Assembly (NCBI RefSeq): GCF_910592395.1
Contig: NC_088309.1
Span: forward strand, 1,612,501 to 1,676,500
Direction of reading: 5' to 3'
From: Lineus longissimus
Taxonomy: Eukaryota > Nemertea > Pilidiophora > Heteronemertea > Lineidae
DNA: 64,000 nt
In this document: piece by piece, positions 1 through 12,464 of the stretch
Layout of the letters: each line of letters begins with the position of its first letter
Position numbering within the stretch: position 1 is the stretch's first letter
Notes under the pieces: model-generated
What the model saw: the letters and a program-made list of their open reading frames with translations, nothing else
What the model was told of the DNA's origin: nothing
Database searches by the model: none
Position numbers and translations under genes: made by a program

Positions 1-204
1 AAAATGGTGTGTGCATTAATGGATATAACACTACCCAACATGCTGTGAATTCCCACATCACTATTTGTCGATGCAGCGCAACTGATTTGTGAGGATTCTG
101 AGTACTTATAGCAGGGGTGTTTTGCAATTTACATTGTTGAATAGTGTAGATATACTATGTTGACAGTGTCTAGAACGTAGTCTACTCAAACCCCAATAAC
201 ATGA

Positions 205-600
205 TGTTCTGTTCCGAGGGACAACTCCATTATGGGATTAAATCTTCGCAAAGCAATACTTAACCCGTTCAATGATGTCGGGAAATACTTAGCTGAGACG
301 GCATACAGGTTTTCATAATTCGAAAACTCCCAGCAAAAAGTTAGTCTTTTGAACAGCTTAGGGCTGCTTTTGGAAACACGCTTTGTGGATCAACGAAAAG
401 GCTTAGAGATGAAAGTACTCAGAAACATTTTGATAACAAGATCGATTGGAAGCAAAGTTCTAAATGGAATGCTTGATATTGCTCACGTCTGTGATTTAGA
501 GGGAGAACTTGGGTGTGGGATTTAGGTGACCAGGAGGAAAATGCACCTATTCGCCTCCATGTGCCCCCTCGATGTAGCAAGAGACTAATAGCTGATCACT
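205..600 (+). pseudogene. possible decayed coding stretch, unknown family
   Basis: Reading plus in the frame that ends with the TAG at about 523-525, the stretch from about 205 is open for roughly 107 codons apart from one TAA near 316-318. A shift of one base then opens a further 27 or so codons up to about 600. The translated text is protein-like, with helix-friendly runs of Leu, Lys and Glu, but no domain or motif is recognisable. There is no convincing start and no splice signal that decides the ends. This could be a remnant of a transposon protein, an old exon or chance; in AT-rich DNA six or seven stops would be expected in that length. Confidence is low and no function is assigned. Confidence 0.22.
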
Positions 601-2380
601 AATAACGATTATCGCAAGTGTTGTGAGGTGGTTTTGGACATGTCTAGGAAATTCAAGCTATGGCGATATGAACCTTGTGTGAAATTGAGCGACATTTTTA
701 TTTCACACAAGCTTCAGATCACCATCATGTTGAATTCGTTGACAATTTTCTTGATGGAGGACCTGCCAGCAATAAGTTATAGAAAAAACACCAGACACAC
801 TGCCGAAAACACGTCCTCTTTCGGACTGATATCGCACCGGCAAAGTTTGTTGCTGGCTTTTCGGCCTGGCGAGGGGGCGATGCGACCAGGCATAAGTGGA
901 TTACTTAGAAATTACCACTGGGGCGTGAAAAGCTATCACTGCTGTCATTTGCAGATGACGCGGCCTATTGATTAGTCGGGCAGGTACATAGCGGTATTGC
1001 AACCAATCCCCCGTGGCTCGATATACGACTGACCGCTGTCAAGCTTAGCTGGTTTCCCCCGTCGATCCGGCTTAACATTTGACAAGATTTGGACGCCTCT
1101 TGGGAATCCATCGGGATATTTGTACAAAAGTCGCGTAGGGAGGTGGGATAAGAGCCATTCGGCCGTCTCCACAAGCGAGAAGCAAACACTTAAATGAGCT
1201 AAACATTCAGATGCACTGGAAACTAGTAACGCCTCTTTTAGAATCACATCAACTGGAGGACTATGATTGTCCATTTTCGATTCAAAGAGACAGTTCCAAT
1301 TTTTAATCTTTCGCTTCAGCGAAGTCATCGATTGTTTTACAAAAGAGATTACCGTGGAAAGCCAATAAAAGCGGTGTTTACCCTGATGATTTCATCATCG
1401 ATACAGAAATTCTTTAACCAATGCCAAGAAGAATGATCTTGGATTGGATTGAATGATACACTGAAACGAAAATATCAATTCAGTACATGGTGACATTGCA
1501 TGGGCATAGTATGATGGCCATGAGCTTTCTGCACTTCTCATTATCAGAAGATCCGCAAGCATAGCTATTACGTGCACTGTTTTACGTGCACTATTCCATA
1601 CTAACGGCCTTGGTTTAGTATGAATTTTTTCCCCACAGAAGCGTAGAAATCGATACCAGCATCGACTTCTGTATTGCTCATTAAGAATGCAATACTTTTG
1701 TTTTAAAATGTACCATATGTGTAAGAGAGACCTATGACCACTTGAAAGGCATACGCTTTGTAATGGCGAGCGCTATTTACGCTTTAGAAATTTTATTGTA
1801 TTTTTTGTTTAATGTTCAGAGCCATGAATAGGAAACCAGACCACTTGTTGTATCAATGTGCATTTATTCCTGGGCACGTGCTGTGTAAATTAAATGGAGA
1901 ATCGTTATTAAGAACAATGAACAAGACATCAAACACACCCGGTTCAATCGACTGACGGCAGTTAAAGAGCACAGAGCATTTTAAATTGCACGTGTAATAA
2001 CATTACAGCTGTTAAGAATTGTGCTAAACCAGTCCCCATACGAATCATAGAATATGGGTACTAGTATTAGTTGTGCGGAATGAATGTACACTATGGAGGA
2101 TTTCGACAGCTTGTCAATACACTGCTGCTGTCACGCGTGTGACAGGTTGGAGAAATGTATCAGGACCAGCTTCTCCTCTAATGTTGTAATGTCGTTTTGT
2201 CACTGAATATGGCCTCTTTTGGCAAAGTGACGAGGTGCACTTGACCCCATTTTGCCATACTCTTGAAAAAAATGACGTCATCAACGTGCTCCGCCGTATA
2301 GAGTACCATGTGATCAATGACAAGAGGGCTTGTATCGGTTAATGATGCACGCATTAAGAGTGAATGATTAGTTATCGAAC
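601..2380. other. no recognisable gene
   Basis: The longest frames are a 118-codon one on minus (972-1328) and a 115-codon one on plus (628-975, beginning with GTG). Neither has a recognisable domain. No tandem repeat or long inverted repeat is seen. The stretch between 1580 and 2100 is AT-rich and plain. Confidence 0.5.
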
Positions 2381-2384
2381 ATCA

Positions 2385-2600
2385 AGCTCGACGCTCTTCA
2401 CTGGTACTTCTCCTGACATTGATATCCAATATGGGAAATGCCACCCTAGTAATGGAGCACATGTACCTTTTCTACACGGTGTCAGGGGTGCAGTAACAGC
2501 CTCAAGTCTGCTTGAATGTAAACCAGGAAGGCTGCATCAGCCAGATTTGAACCGTACACTCATAACACGACCAGCCCGACGAACCTGACGAGTTAACAAA
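2385..2600 (-). mobile_element. tRNA-like SINE head, degraded
   Basis: Read on the minus strand, the sequence from about 2595 down to 2535 resembles the second half of a tRNA as used in SINE heads. An anticodon-arm-like stretch is followed by a good B box, GGTTCAAATC with a trailing TGGC, at about 2537-2551. The A box is not recognisable. The roughly 150 bp that follow on minus could be the SINE body but match nothing recalled, so the far boundary is arbitrary. A chance B box is a real alternative. Confidence 0.25.
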
Positions 2601-5600
2601 AAGAACTCCAATTTCCCTGATGAGTCTACCAAAGTGGTGTTTCTAGTCTGAGGTCATCTCATTAGAACGAACATATATGGTGACTTATTGCTATTAATCA
2701 AGAACGATGCGTTTCCCCCCACATAAAGGCCCTCCGGAGTATGATAATGTTATTTATTGGACGCCAGCAATGCCTCTCAATCTTCAAGATATGAACAGGA
2801 GTCATATACATATGATATATATACATCAGACATAGACTTAGACGCTGGACTCAGCCCTGGATGAAACACTACTTGCTTTATACGATGATTTGTACCAAAC
2901 GCGATGCACGGTTGGTTTTTTTCATGGACAATTGTCCCGCAATCAAACCATAACCAGGAGATATGTTACAATCTACAAGTTAAATGGAGGTAGACAAAGC
3001 TCCGTTTTTCTATGCAATCATATTTTCCCATGTGTCATCAGTGTATTCTCTTATGCGTGCCAGTATATATAGATAGACATGCATATTGCATTAAACAAAA
3101 CCAACAGCTGTTTTAAAAGTTTGGCAATCGCTGTTACCAATATATGTTGCATTATGAAAACCCAAAAATACGTATCATCTGATCATGATGCTTATCTCTG
3201 GACATTTCTTTATAGGCGTCTTGAGTTGTTGTGGCATGTACAATGTACGCGAGCTCCGATACCATGCCCCGTACGAAACGATCGTGTCTGATCACTCCGT
3301 TATCATTTTATGAATAATAGACGAGGTTGTTATATTTGCCAGAAGGAATATTCATACGTTCATACAGACGTTTCCATGAACATGCGAATTAGTAGTGTCA
3401 TTTGTTTCTTTACAGGAACATGTCATGTGCATAGGCAGTGCATAGAATAATGTACAGTTGAGGTGCCGGTCCAGAAAGTGATATGGGATGACAAATGCCT
3501 CAAGCAAGCTAACCTGCGATCAGCTAGATAAGTAAACCGTGTGCACACACTAATTTACACATTTCAATGACTCACCATGTACTTTTTGGAATCGAGGAAA
3601 ATAAGATACTGACCTGGAACGAGAGAGAGAGAGAGTTACACAAATATCACAAAAACCTAAGATTATTTCCTATCATCCTCAGCGATTCCCGACATCCCGC
3701 TAAGTGCATTGATTGACTAGATGTAATAGAGTATGAACCCACTGTGAAGAAGAAACCTGTGTGAAGCGATCCATTCTGTGGAGAGTACCTGGAACGAAGA
3801 AGGATAGCGGAGAGAATCATGGAATGCTTGGCTGCGCTATCCAGTTTATCAAGTTCATAATTTTTAGCGAGCTCTTTACACTGTTGGATGCTGTTTCCTT
3901 GCATAAAGCTTTGACATGTATAATTAAGCCACGGGTTACGACGACTGGCAGATAGGTAATCGATTGGTGCCACCTGTATCCGAGGACCGACGATGAACTT
4001 CTGCCGTCCTCTCAAGAACATGTATTCTTTGCATCGTCCAGGTATTGCTCAGTCAAAGTGAGTAAGGACATATTACTGTAATGCACGGTGCACAGTGCCG
4101 ATCAAAACACACATCTTTAATGTTGATATGATCATGAGTGCTGAATACAAAATTGAAAATGTTTGAAGTAGCCTATTTCTGGCTTATATCTATCGGATGA
4201 GTATTTGGCATGTTAATGTAAGCAATGTCTTCACATTTGGTATTTCAGTAAAGTACTTGTATATATGAACATGGTGTGTACATGCGAAAAGATGTTTGGT
4301 TTATGCAAACGTACTTTAAGGGTTTATAAGATTTATAAATATGTGCATACCTCTGTCAGGCAACACCTACTTTGAGTGGGACTGTAAGTACAAATGTATT
4401 ACACAAAAATATGGAACCATCGAGAAGAATGTGGGCTTCTTCCAGTCTGTTCAGGCCTTACAGTCAGTTCCTTCCAACAAACTCAATGGGTTCAAGTTCA
4501 AAGTAACCGAATGCTAAAGTAGTCTCTAAGTAAAGTAAAGTAGTCCCTAAGTCCATAGGGATGAAAACTTCGTTGAGACGTTGATCAGATAAAATACCAA
4601 ACATGACTACGAAAGGCTGACAAGAATAACTATTTTCATGTATAACAGTGTGCGGTTTACATCGTAATAGAACATTTGTCTTGAACGTACGTGAACATTG
4701 GGTAAAACTGATCTGAGTATTTCACTAAGTTATATCTGAGTCCATAGGACAGATAAAAAGGATTCATCAAATAAAGTGTAACACGACGCTGTCCCGGGTC
4801 GCAACTAGCTATGCGTGACTGAGATAGCTTCAACTGAAGAAAGAGGTCATTGACAGGAACCTCTCAATATTGTGTCACTGATGCTACAAAAGCTATCGAC
4901 AGCTTCATACTGACCTTCTAAGTGATGTTGTGGTGATGACAGGGATACGTGAGATGCCCCAGACATCAGGGATAGGATCTATTTGACCGGATGATTTGAC
5001 ATAGCGTCTTGTCAATTTTGAATTATGGAAGAGACTATGGCTGGTGGACTAGTAATAGATGCAAAGACACCTGAAGATGTCTTCATAAAACTATGTTGAT
5101 CATTAAACACATACAGGAACATCTCAACTTTACCGTGCTTCATTTTGATACCTTAAATCATCGGAAATTCACTTCATCATGATATGCATGTGAACTTGGA
5201 AAAATTGTGAACAGTCGTAAAGGTTGCAGCACTGACTTTGGAATCGGGCAAGATTACGAATGCCATAGATAGCCATAATCTGAATCAAATGATCGAAACA
5301 CATTATCTTAAACTTTTAACATATAATCAAACATTAGTAAAATATGATTGGACATACATGTACATCATACACGCACATTACCAAATAATATATATAATTC
5401 TTGAGGTAAACGTATCCAAAAGCTTTTGGTTGTTGTAATAACATTGGATTTAAATCAGCAAGGGGCTAACATAATATTTACTGTATGTGAGCACACGGGA
5501 TAAAGCAAAACCCGGAAAACTTGTATACTTTAATTACACTCTTGTATTTTATGAAACACATTTTGTTTAGCGAGCTAAGGTATTTGTGATTTGTGCATAA

Positions 5601-6839
5601 GCATGTGAAATAACTCATTTACATTTTACTAATAGGACAATGCAAAGCAGTTGGTAGGAGAGACGGGGGTTCCGGTTCAATTCAATATGCAAAGCGCCAA
5701 CCGAGAGTATACTAAATTGTATCCAAAATCATTGACGACCAGAACGCTAGTCTAATATCATAACAGGACATTCAAAAATACACATAATGACAACTTGAAC
5801 TTTTATTAAAACGCGAGATATACTCATAAAGCATATCATCTACCAGTTAAGTCTCTCCATCACCAACTCTGTGCATTCATCGTTCTACACACTGGCTCCG
5901 TTTTCATATATGATCATCGACAAAACGCTCATGGATACGGGCTTGTCCTGTCTGATAAACAACTCGGTTGAAAAAAAATTTTAAACTGTTAAAGATCAAC
6001 AATGTTGCCAACCATAAGTGCTCCCTCATCAATATTTAAGCACAAGATTGAGAAATGTACAAGAATGCGGCGTGCAGTATCAATGGTTGCCATATAAGAG
6101 GCCTGCAGTTCCTTTGCCAAATGCCGAGAAGAATGTCTCAAGAGTCACCAACTTTCAGCTGTGCACAAAGGTTCGCTTCTCGATCAGTGGTCGTTTAACC
6201 CTTGTTTGCTGTGTGTCGTTACTGTAACCTCGTTGTACATTCTGATAACCAGACCCACGAGTACGTCCACTTTGACTTGAATGAAGAGCAAGATCAATGT
6301 TTGTCCAACACTTGTTGCCGCGCGTCGATAATGTTCCAATGTGACACTGACGTAAATGGTTTGACTGATATGATGTTTAGATGTATCCAGCGTACGACTA
6401 AGTCTTTTTTCAGTTATCTATTAACAACATACAGCATAGATAACACCACTGGAAGTATTCTGCTCTATCATTCTATATTGCATTAACGTAGTATTAAGGC
6501 CACTGTGTCTGCACGCCATTTATTTTACTCTCAAACAAGTCAAAGGAGCTTGGACACTTTCATTTACCATAGGCCCCTATCCTTTTAATGCTGAAGGTGT
6601 GACATGTGACAATTCTTTCAGGTTCTTTATTATTTATCACCTTCCGCGTCAGGCCTGCGTATTGTATTATACATTATCTTGCTCTGAACCGAGTTGAATT
6701 GGGCATAATGAATGACCCTAGGAGTTGAATGGGACATTACAAAAGAATAATAGGACTGATGTAATTGACCTGAGACTCTTTTGTTGGCTGGAGGGTGTTA
6801 ATGTGTACTGGCTGGATGAGGCATTCTAAGGTTTGCAGC
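2601..6839. other. no recognisable gene
   Basis: This is AT-rich sequence with only short frames, the longest being 124 codons on minus at 3647-4021, not recognisable. A short GA run lies at about 3621-3634. An imperfect local duplication of 16 bp sits at 4516-4531 and 4537-4552. At 5645-5685 there is a compact box-A-like then box-B-like pair (AGTTGGTAG and GGTTCAATTC), too close together for a tRNA and probably a deleted SINE head or chance. Confidence 0.5.
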
Positions 6840-7250
6840 GGAGTGTGGTGCATGGTGTTGTGTGCGTGGACTTTTGGTTAGCTGTGTCATGCATAGTCTA
6901 TCTTGGCATTGCTGCCACGAGTCCTTCTGTGTGTACGGGGACTTTTGGTTAGCTGTGTCATGCATAGTCTATCTTTGCAGCGCTGCCACGGGTCCTTCTG
7001 TGTAAGGGGACTTTTGATTAGCTGTGTCAAGCATAGTCTATCTTGGCATTGCTGCCACGGGTCCTTCTGTGTGTACGGGGACTTTTGGTTAGCTGTGTCA
7101 AGCATAGTCTATCTTGGCATTGCTGCCACGGGTCCTTCTGTGTAAGGGGACTTTTGGTTAGCTGTGTCAGGCATAGACTATCTTTGCAGCGCTGCCACGA
7201 GTCCTTCTGTGTAAGGGGACTTTTGGTAAGCGGTGTCATGCACGGTGTCG
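6840..7250. repeat. minisatellite, alternating 71/69-bp units
   Basis: Five full units start with GGACTTTTGG at 6868, 6939, 7008, 7079 and 7148, with a degraded sixth from 7217 to about 7250 and a partial lead-in from about 6840. Lengths are 71, 69, 71, 69 and 69 bp. The difference lies at the unit end (GTGTACGG against GTAAGG). An internal variant, TTGGCATTGCTGCC against TTGCAGCGCTGCC, also alternates, so the array probably grew as dimers of about 140 bp. Frames of 70-80 codons run through it on both strands and translate as repeats; these are by-products of the array, not genes. Confidence 0.95.
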
Positions 7251-10200
7251 TAGAAATAGTTAATTTCTAACTGCCATGAATTTCGTTTATATTGTCAAGC
7301 TTATTTATTCTTGTTTAAATACATATTCTGTATTAAAATTTCAGCGTTGTTGTTAGTTTTTTGTGTTTTTGACCAGATGCTTGTTGTAGTAGCCCAACTC
7401 CCCACATCCTCACACCATGTCATCTGAGGCTGGCTCCTATTGTCCTCCCTTGATTAGATTAGATACACTGCCAATGACAAACAACCAGATGGGGGAATAT
7501 TCCCGGTAACTTACACCAACTGTTGGATTAATCGACTTTCTATATGCACCGGGCATGACTTCATTGTGATCTTTTGTCGGTTATTATCATAAAAACTCAA
7601 TGATTTATCTTCATAGCCTGTTAGAGCACTCCTCGCGCTCCCAAAATCAATAGACATATTAATATTCCACTGAATGCATTAAAGTTGACTACAGGTGCAC
7701 TTCTGCGTGTGGACTGTGCGTTGGAATGTATGCCAGATGTATTATACATAATAAGTTAACATTTTCTTTGTTCCGTCGGAGGCAAATTTTTGTAATGCCT
7801 GGTTAATAGCGCAATCAATCATATCAGTTTTATACCCTTCATTTCAAGTATTTAAATAAAGCACCAGGGCAGGTTAAAAGCTGTTTAACGAGCAGGAATT
7901 GTGAAAGCAACGCAACAACTCGAAATATATGCAATTGTTGGTCATTCGGTATGACAGAGACGCCATGCAAAGATCAAGATGGCATAATGATGTTTTAGCG
8001 ATACATATATTTGATGCGTCTATATCATTGATGGAAATGCTTGACTTTCTTAAGCAGAACAGCGATATTAGAGGGTGATGATATACTTGATAAACACGCA
8101 CTGTTCGTTGCATTTACGAAAGCGCATGTGTGCGTGCCCTCATAGCTTGACCAAAACACTGTCTCTGTTTTATCATCCCTCGTGTCACATCGACAGAGTT
8201 AATTGTAAATATCAACTCTTTGCTCACCAGCTGAACAAGTACTGGTCGAGAGGCCATTACCATTCTTCTTCCCATCTATGCTAGGCCAGGAGTTGCCTAT
8301 TGATGCTGCATAAGACACGAGACTCATATCGGCAAACGCTGTGTCTTAATTCAAAGATATTGACAATGCTTGTAAAGGACTGTACTGGTACATTCGTCAT
8401 TGTACTGGTGGAGCTCGGGACACAGATATCAGATATCATGTTATGCTCAGCTTTGGCACTGGAGGCTGATAACTGGCCGATCGTTTTATGATTCTCTACC
8501 ACTGTGTTAATGTGCTGCCGCAATGTATGGATTGCTACACTGAGCAATATCTTGTTCTATGACCATTTTAAGGCCACTAACATGAACAACACATTGATGG
8601 TAGATCTCCATCTGTACTGTTGGAAAAGAAGGAAAATGTGAAGTCCATTTCACGAGAAAGTGGCACTCTGTTCGACACATCAGGCATATGAGGAGTCATG
8701 TGGCCCGAAATACGGAAACCAATTTCCTGCCATTTTAGGCTACTTGCATTGTGTAGTTCATGGTAATCGAGACTTTACTAAGTGTAGGTCCAAAGTTCAA
8801 AAGGAAATGATGACGGACCACCAATTCTGTCAACGCAAAGCCATCCTCGTATTACTGAAACACTGCGGGAATTGTAAAGAAGTGTCATAATTTCGATGTC
8901 TGGTCATGAGAAACTGAAAGAGCTATTTGGGGGAATCGAAGAGGATGTACCATTCTATTCGCAGAATGCTTCACCTACTCATAGATGTGTGCTCAGTCGG
9001 CGGCAAGCAATCGTGAAATAACTCACGTACATTTGAAGTTATTGACAACTGCAGACGATTGTCTCAATCACGGCTTCCTAAGAGGCCGAGTCTTGGCGAA
9101 GGCTTCAGTCGGCAATCGAGATCTATCTACCCAGGGACCGGAGACGTGTACACTCTTTACATCATTTAAGAGTGGTGTGCCTCCGGGTATTCAAGATGTC
9201 AAAAGCCGCTCTTGTCGATGCGAAATACAGGGTTGGGTCTCATGATGGCGGAAATGAGTCTCGTATAGGCCATGTCTGAATTTCGTGGATGTTTCTTGAT
9301 TATTTCAATCAAAACAGTCACAGAGATATGATGAATGACTTTTGCTTGGAACGCTACTGTATGCCAGACTATTTGTATGTAAAAACAACAGTACCACATT
9401 TCTTTTTGCTGAAACGTAAGATTGTACAGAAAAGAAATAGGCTTATCATCCGATATAACTGGTATTTTATGATGGTCACTACAAAGAATGATATATATAG
9501 TACTTTAGGCTTTGGAAATTAAGTTATGTTCGGATTCACCAAGCAACACTAATTGCATCCAGTGCAATTGCTTCTAAATTTGTTTACTTATCAATGGTGG
9601 ATACATGTTTACTGACAACTGTCATCTTAACAAGTGCAACGCTATTTTAATTTCTATCCTAACCCACGACATGTACTGTATGTTGCTCCCCAAATACCAA
9701 TATGTCATTCCCCTAAACACTACGACTGCTTCAATTTACGGGCAGTAGAGGAATCCAATGTGTTCTCACTGTGGCACGGCCTATCTATCTCGTTCTACAT
9801 TGCACCGTGGAGTTTAATACAATAAAACACCAATGAAACCCCACTTTAAGTGCCATCAACTGTCAACATGAGATACGGCGCTTCATCGAATACTGCTTTG
9901 ACGTGAAGGGTTTCTATACGTTATTGCAATGTGGATATAACTGTAGAATCAATCAACTCCTGGCTTTTGTGTACACTTGGGCAATGTGGTTCATGTCCGG
10001 ATCGCATTGGAGAGTGTAGTCTAACCTATAATGTTTACATCGGGAGCAGTGTTGAAGGGAAGCCTGTCCGTACAGGAAATGTGCATGGAGTAAACACAGC
10101 ACTGACAGTTCTAACTATCATGTTAATTGGGGAAACAGTGCCCATTGCAAATTTTGATAAGTTTCACCCAAGATAATCTAATAGTACTCCTTCAAGCCTC

Positions 10201-11427
10201 TCCTAAGTAAATCCCAACTGAGTGTAGTATCAAACGATAACGCAGTCTTGACACTTCACTTCACAAATATTAACGCCGTTGTCAGTTTCAACCCATCTGG
10301 TGCAGGCAGCTAATCGACTTAAAATATAAATAAATCGCGAAAACTGAGAAGCCACACCAAACTGATAATATAATCTCAAATATGCTGCCCCTCAGTGCAT
10401 AAGCAATTTGAAATAACTATATCGTTATCATGGTTTATATGCGTTGTGGATAACAACACAAAAAGCGATTTAAACAAATGTATAAAAGTTAAGTAAATCC
10501 ATTAGATATCATAGGACCTAAATCCAAAAACATACTGAACCTAACTCATTTTCAATAGATCCAATAAAAGGCTCCCATAACGTGTTTCTTTTTCGAAAAA
10601 CCAATTTTCTCGATTCCGAGAGAAGTATATAATAATCAATTTGAGTATCATGCCTCTGGCCATTCCAACTGAGTTACAATCGATAACTGCGCTTTCCTTG
10701 AACTACTGGCCAAAGAAAATAAAATCATCGACATGTTATCAGTTGTGCAAATAGTGTAATTTGTGGATATCTTAGTAACGCGAACTGCTTAATAGACAAA
10801 AAGGGGCTTGGTCCGAAAACAGTATTGGTTTCTGAAGATGGTTTAATGATATTTCATTAACACATGCTTCGATTTTAGCGGCCAGAAGATCTGTTTTGAA
10901 CAAAATTCTTTTTTTCGAAATGCATTGACAGTATATGAACATATTAGTTGAGTGGGTTGAGTACTTGCCATCCCTCATACCATCGACGTTTCATCAGTTT
11001 TGCAAACGGGGTGAAAACAGCTGGTTTCAGATCTCTTTCAGTTTCTATCCAAAAATGAGAACATTTTAAGCTTAATTCAAACCTTTCAGCAACCCAAATG
11101 CAGAAAATCATCCCATGCATTTTAACTTTTGATGCGTTCCAATCTGATGCTACCAGATCCAATAGCATGGTTTTAAGCTAATGGTATGCTGCAACGATGG
11201 AATAAAGTCAGGCTTAGAAGGGTGTCCTATTCCCTCTAATGGTTGACACAGTACACACTCTCAAGCGAATTAGACGGCGTATAGCTAAATGATGAGGTTT
11301 AGTCTGAATGAACTAAAAGGAAGTCAACACCAATGTTATAGAAACTGCATACTCGTGCCATTGAAAAAAGCAGATTATAGTACTGTCATGTGGTTTTAAC
11401 GTTAAATATAATAACGATTATGATAGC
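7251..11427. other. no recognisable gene
   Basis: Ordinary AT-rich sequence. The most protein-like frame is plus, open from about 9907 to 10176, beginning at GTG 9931 in its annotatable form. It has several Cys and Gly near the start and no known motif. Frames at 8660-8890 and 8985-9245 are similar in size and not recognisable. No repeat array was found. Confidence 0.5.
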
Positions 11428-11451
11428 CACGGATGTAGAGCTACATCCGTG
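11428..11451. repeat. perfect 11-bp palindrome
   Basis: The arms CACGGATGTAG and CTACATCCGTG are exact reverse complements separated by two bases (AG). A perfect 22-bp match over a 2-base spacer is unusual by chance. It could be a cruciform-prone site, a dimeric protein site or the core of a small foldback element. Confidence 0.8.
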
Positions 11452-11509
11452 TGGTAGCCAATGAGTCCTGTTCAAAATCTTCCAGTATGGCCATAAGGCA
11501 CGTTCCCAC

Positions 11510-11534
11510 ACACCATTACCCGCGTTAATGGTGT
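11510..11534. repeat. 9-bp inverted repeat with GC spacer
   Basis: ACACCATTA at 11510-11518 is repeated inverted as TAATGGTGT at 11526-11534, around the spacer CCCGCGT. It lies about 60 bp after the palindrome at 11428. A short arm such as this can arise by chance; its nearness to the stronger palindrome is the reason for listing it. Confidence 0.6.
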
Positions 11535-12380
11535 AAAACAGATATACGAGATTATTTTATCCCTACAATGTTAATGTGAGGAAATACAGTAACCATGTTC
11601 ACATCCCAACAGAAGCAGGTATGGAAAAGACCGTCCCAATCAAACTTAACTCAGTATTGGGTTCTTAGCAATTAAGGAGGTGAAGTGTTTTCCAAAGTTT
11701 CACATTTCACGAGAAACCAACCTCCCATAGCTGATCTTAGTTGCACATTTGCATTGCGGAAAGGACGGAACCCTTGAACTGCTTTCAGACAAGCAGTTAG
11801 CAATCTGCCTCACCGATGCTTGGCTACAATATGGTTACTTCACCTTTTACCTTTGATCCCCCTTTAGCCAGGCATTGGCTGGGTTATAAGATGGTCATAA
11901 TGGCAGGATAAGTAGTGACTATTACATTGAAAGGTATCACTTCCTTGCTTGAGAATCTGCTTCAACAACTTAATGGGCCGTAAAGATAGACAGCATTTCC
12001 TTTGGTTTAACCGTAGTGGGGATGGTCCTGTTCACACCAGACACGTTTTTTTGCCTAATGCTGGTGAGATTAAGAAAAAAGTTCAAGAGTTTAAGAGCGG
12101 GTCAGTTTCCTCTTTGCTATCTCAAGCCGTATATTCATGTAGGTTAGCATCCTTGCTCTCAGTATTTGCACAAATCTTATCTCCAAGAGTAAGGTGCAGT
12201 GGTGTCAAAGCCATGGCGTTCATTCTCGCCAATGATAGGTCACTTACTTGCGAAACAGATAACACGACACATTGAGATGCCGCTGGGACAAGCAGATACA
12301 ACCATTAAACGAGTTCATATATCGTTGGAAGCGGTCAGAAGATAGTCCACCGATGATCTACACTCATGGTGATGGTGTTG
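11535..12380. other. no recognisable gene
   Basis: A plus frame of 108 codons (11949-12275) contains a run rich in Lys and Ser but no recognisable domain and no evident start context. No repeats were seen. Confidence 0.45.
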
Positions 12381-12384
12381 AACC

Positions 12385-12464
12385 GGGGTCACAACTGATG
12401 TGATCCCGCACAGATCAGTCGCTTATTGATTTACACGATGTGGGATATGAATAAAGCGACTGAT
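12385..12464. repeat. two adjacent inverted repeats
   Basis: An imperfect stem formed by GGGGTCACA and TGTGATCCC lies at about 12385-12407. It is followed by a perfect 11-bp pair, ATCAGTCGCTT at 12414-12424 and AAGCGACTGAT at 12454-12464, with a 29-base loop. Together they could fold as a two-stem RNA or be decayed ends of a small element. Nothing shows that it is transcribed. Confidence 0.55.

Noticed and set aside
5645-5685. tRNA-like pair of boxes
   Set aside because: Boxes are only about 25 bp apart and no cloverleaf can form; at most a deleted SINE head.
6887-7270. Four overlapping 70-80 codon frames with repeated Cys motifs on both strands
   Set aside because: They are translations of the minisatellite units, in both strands and several phases.
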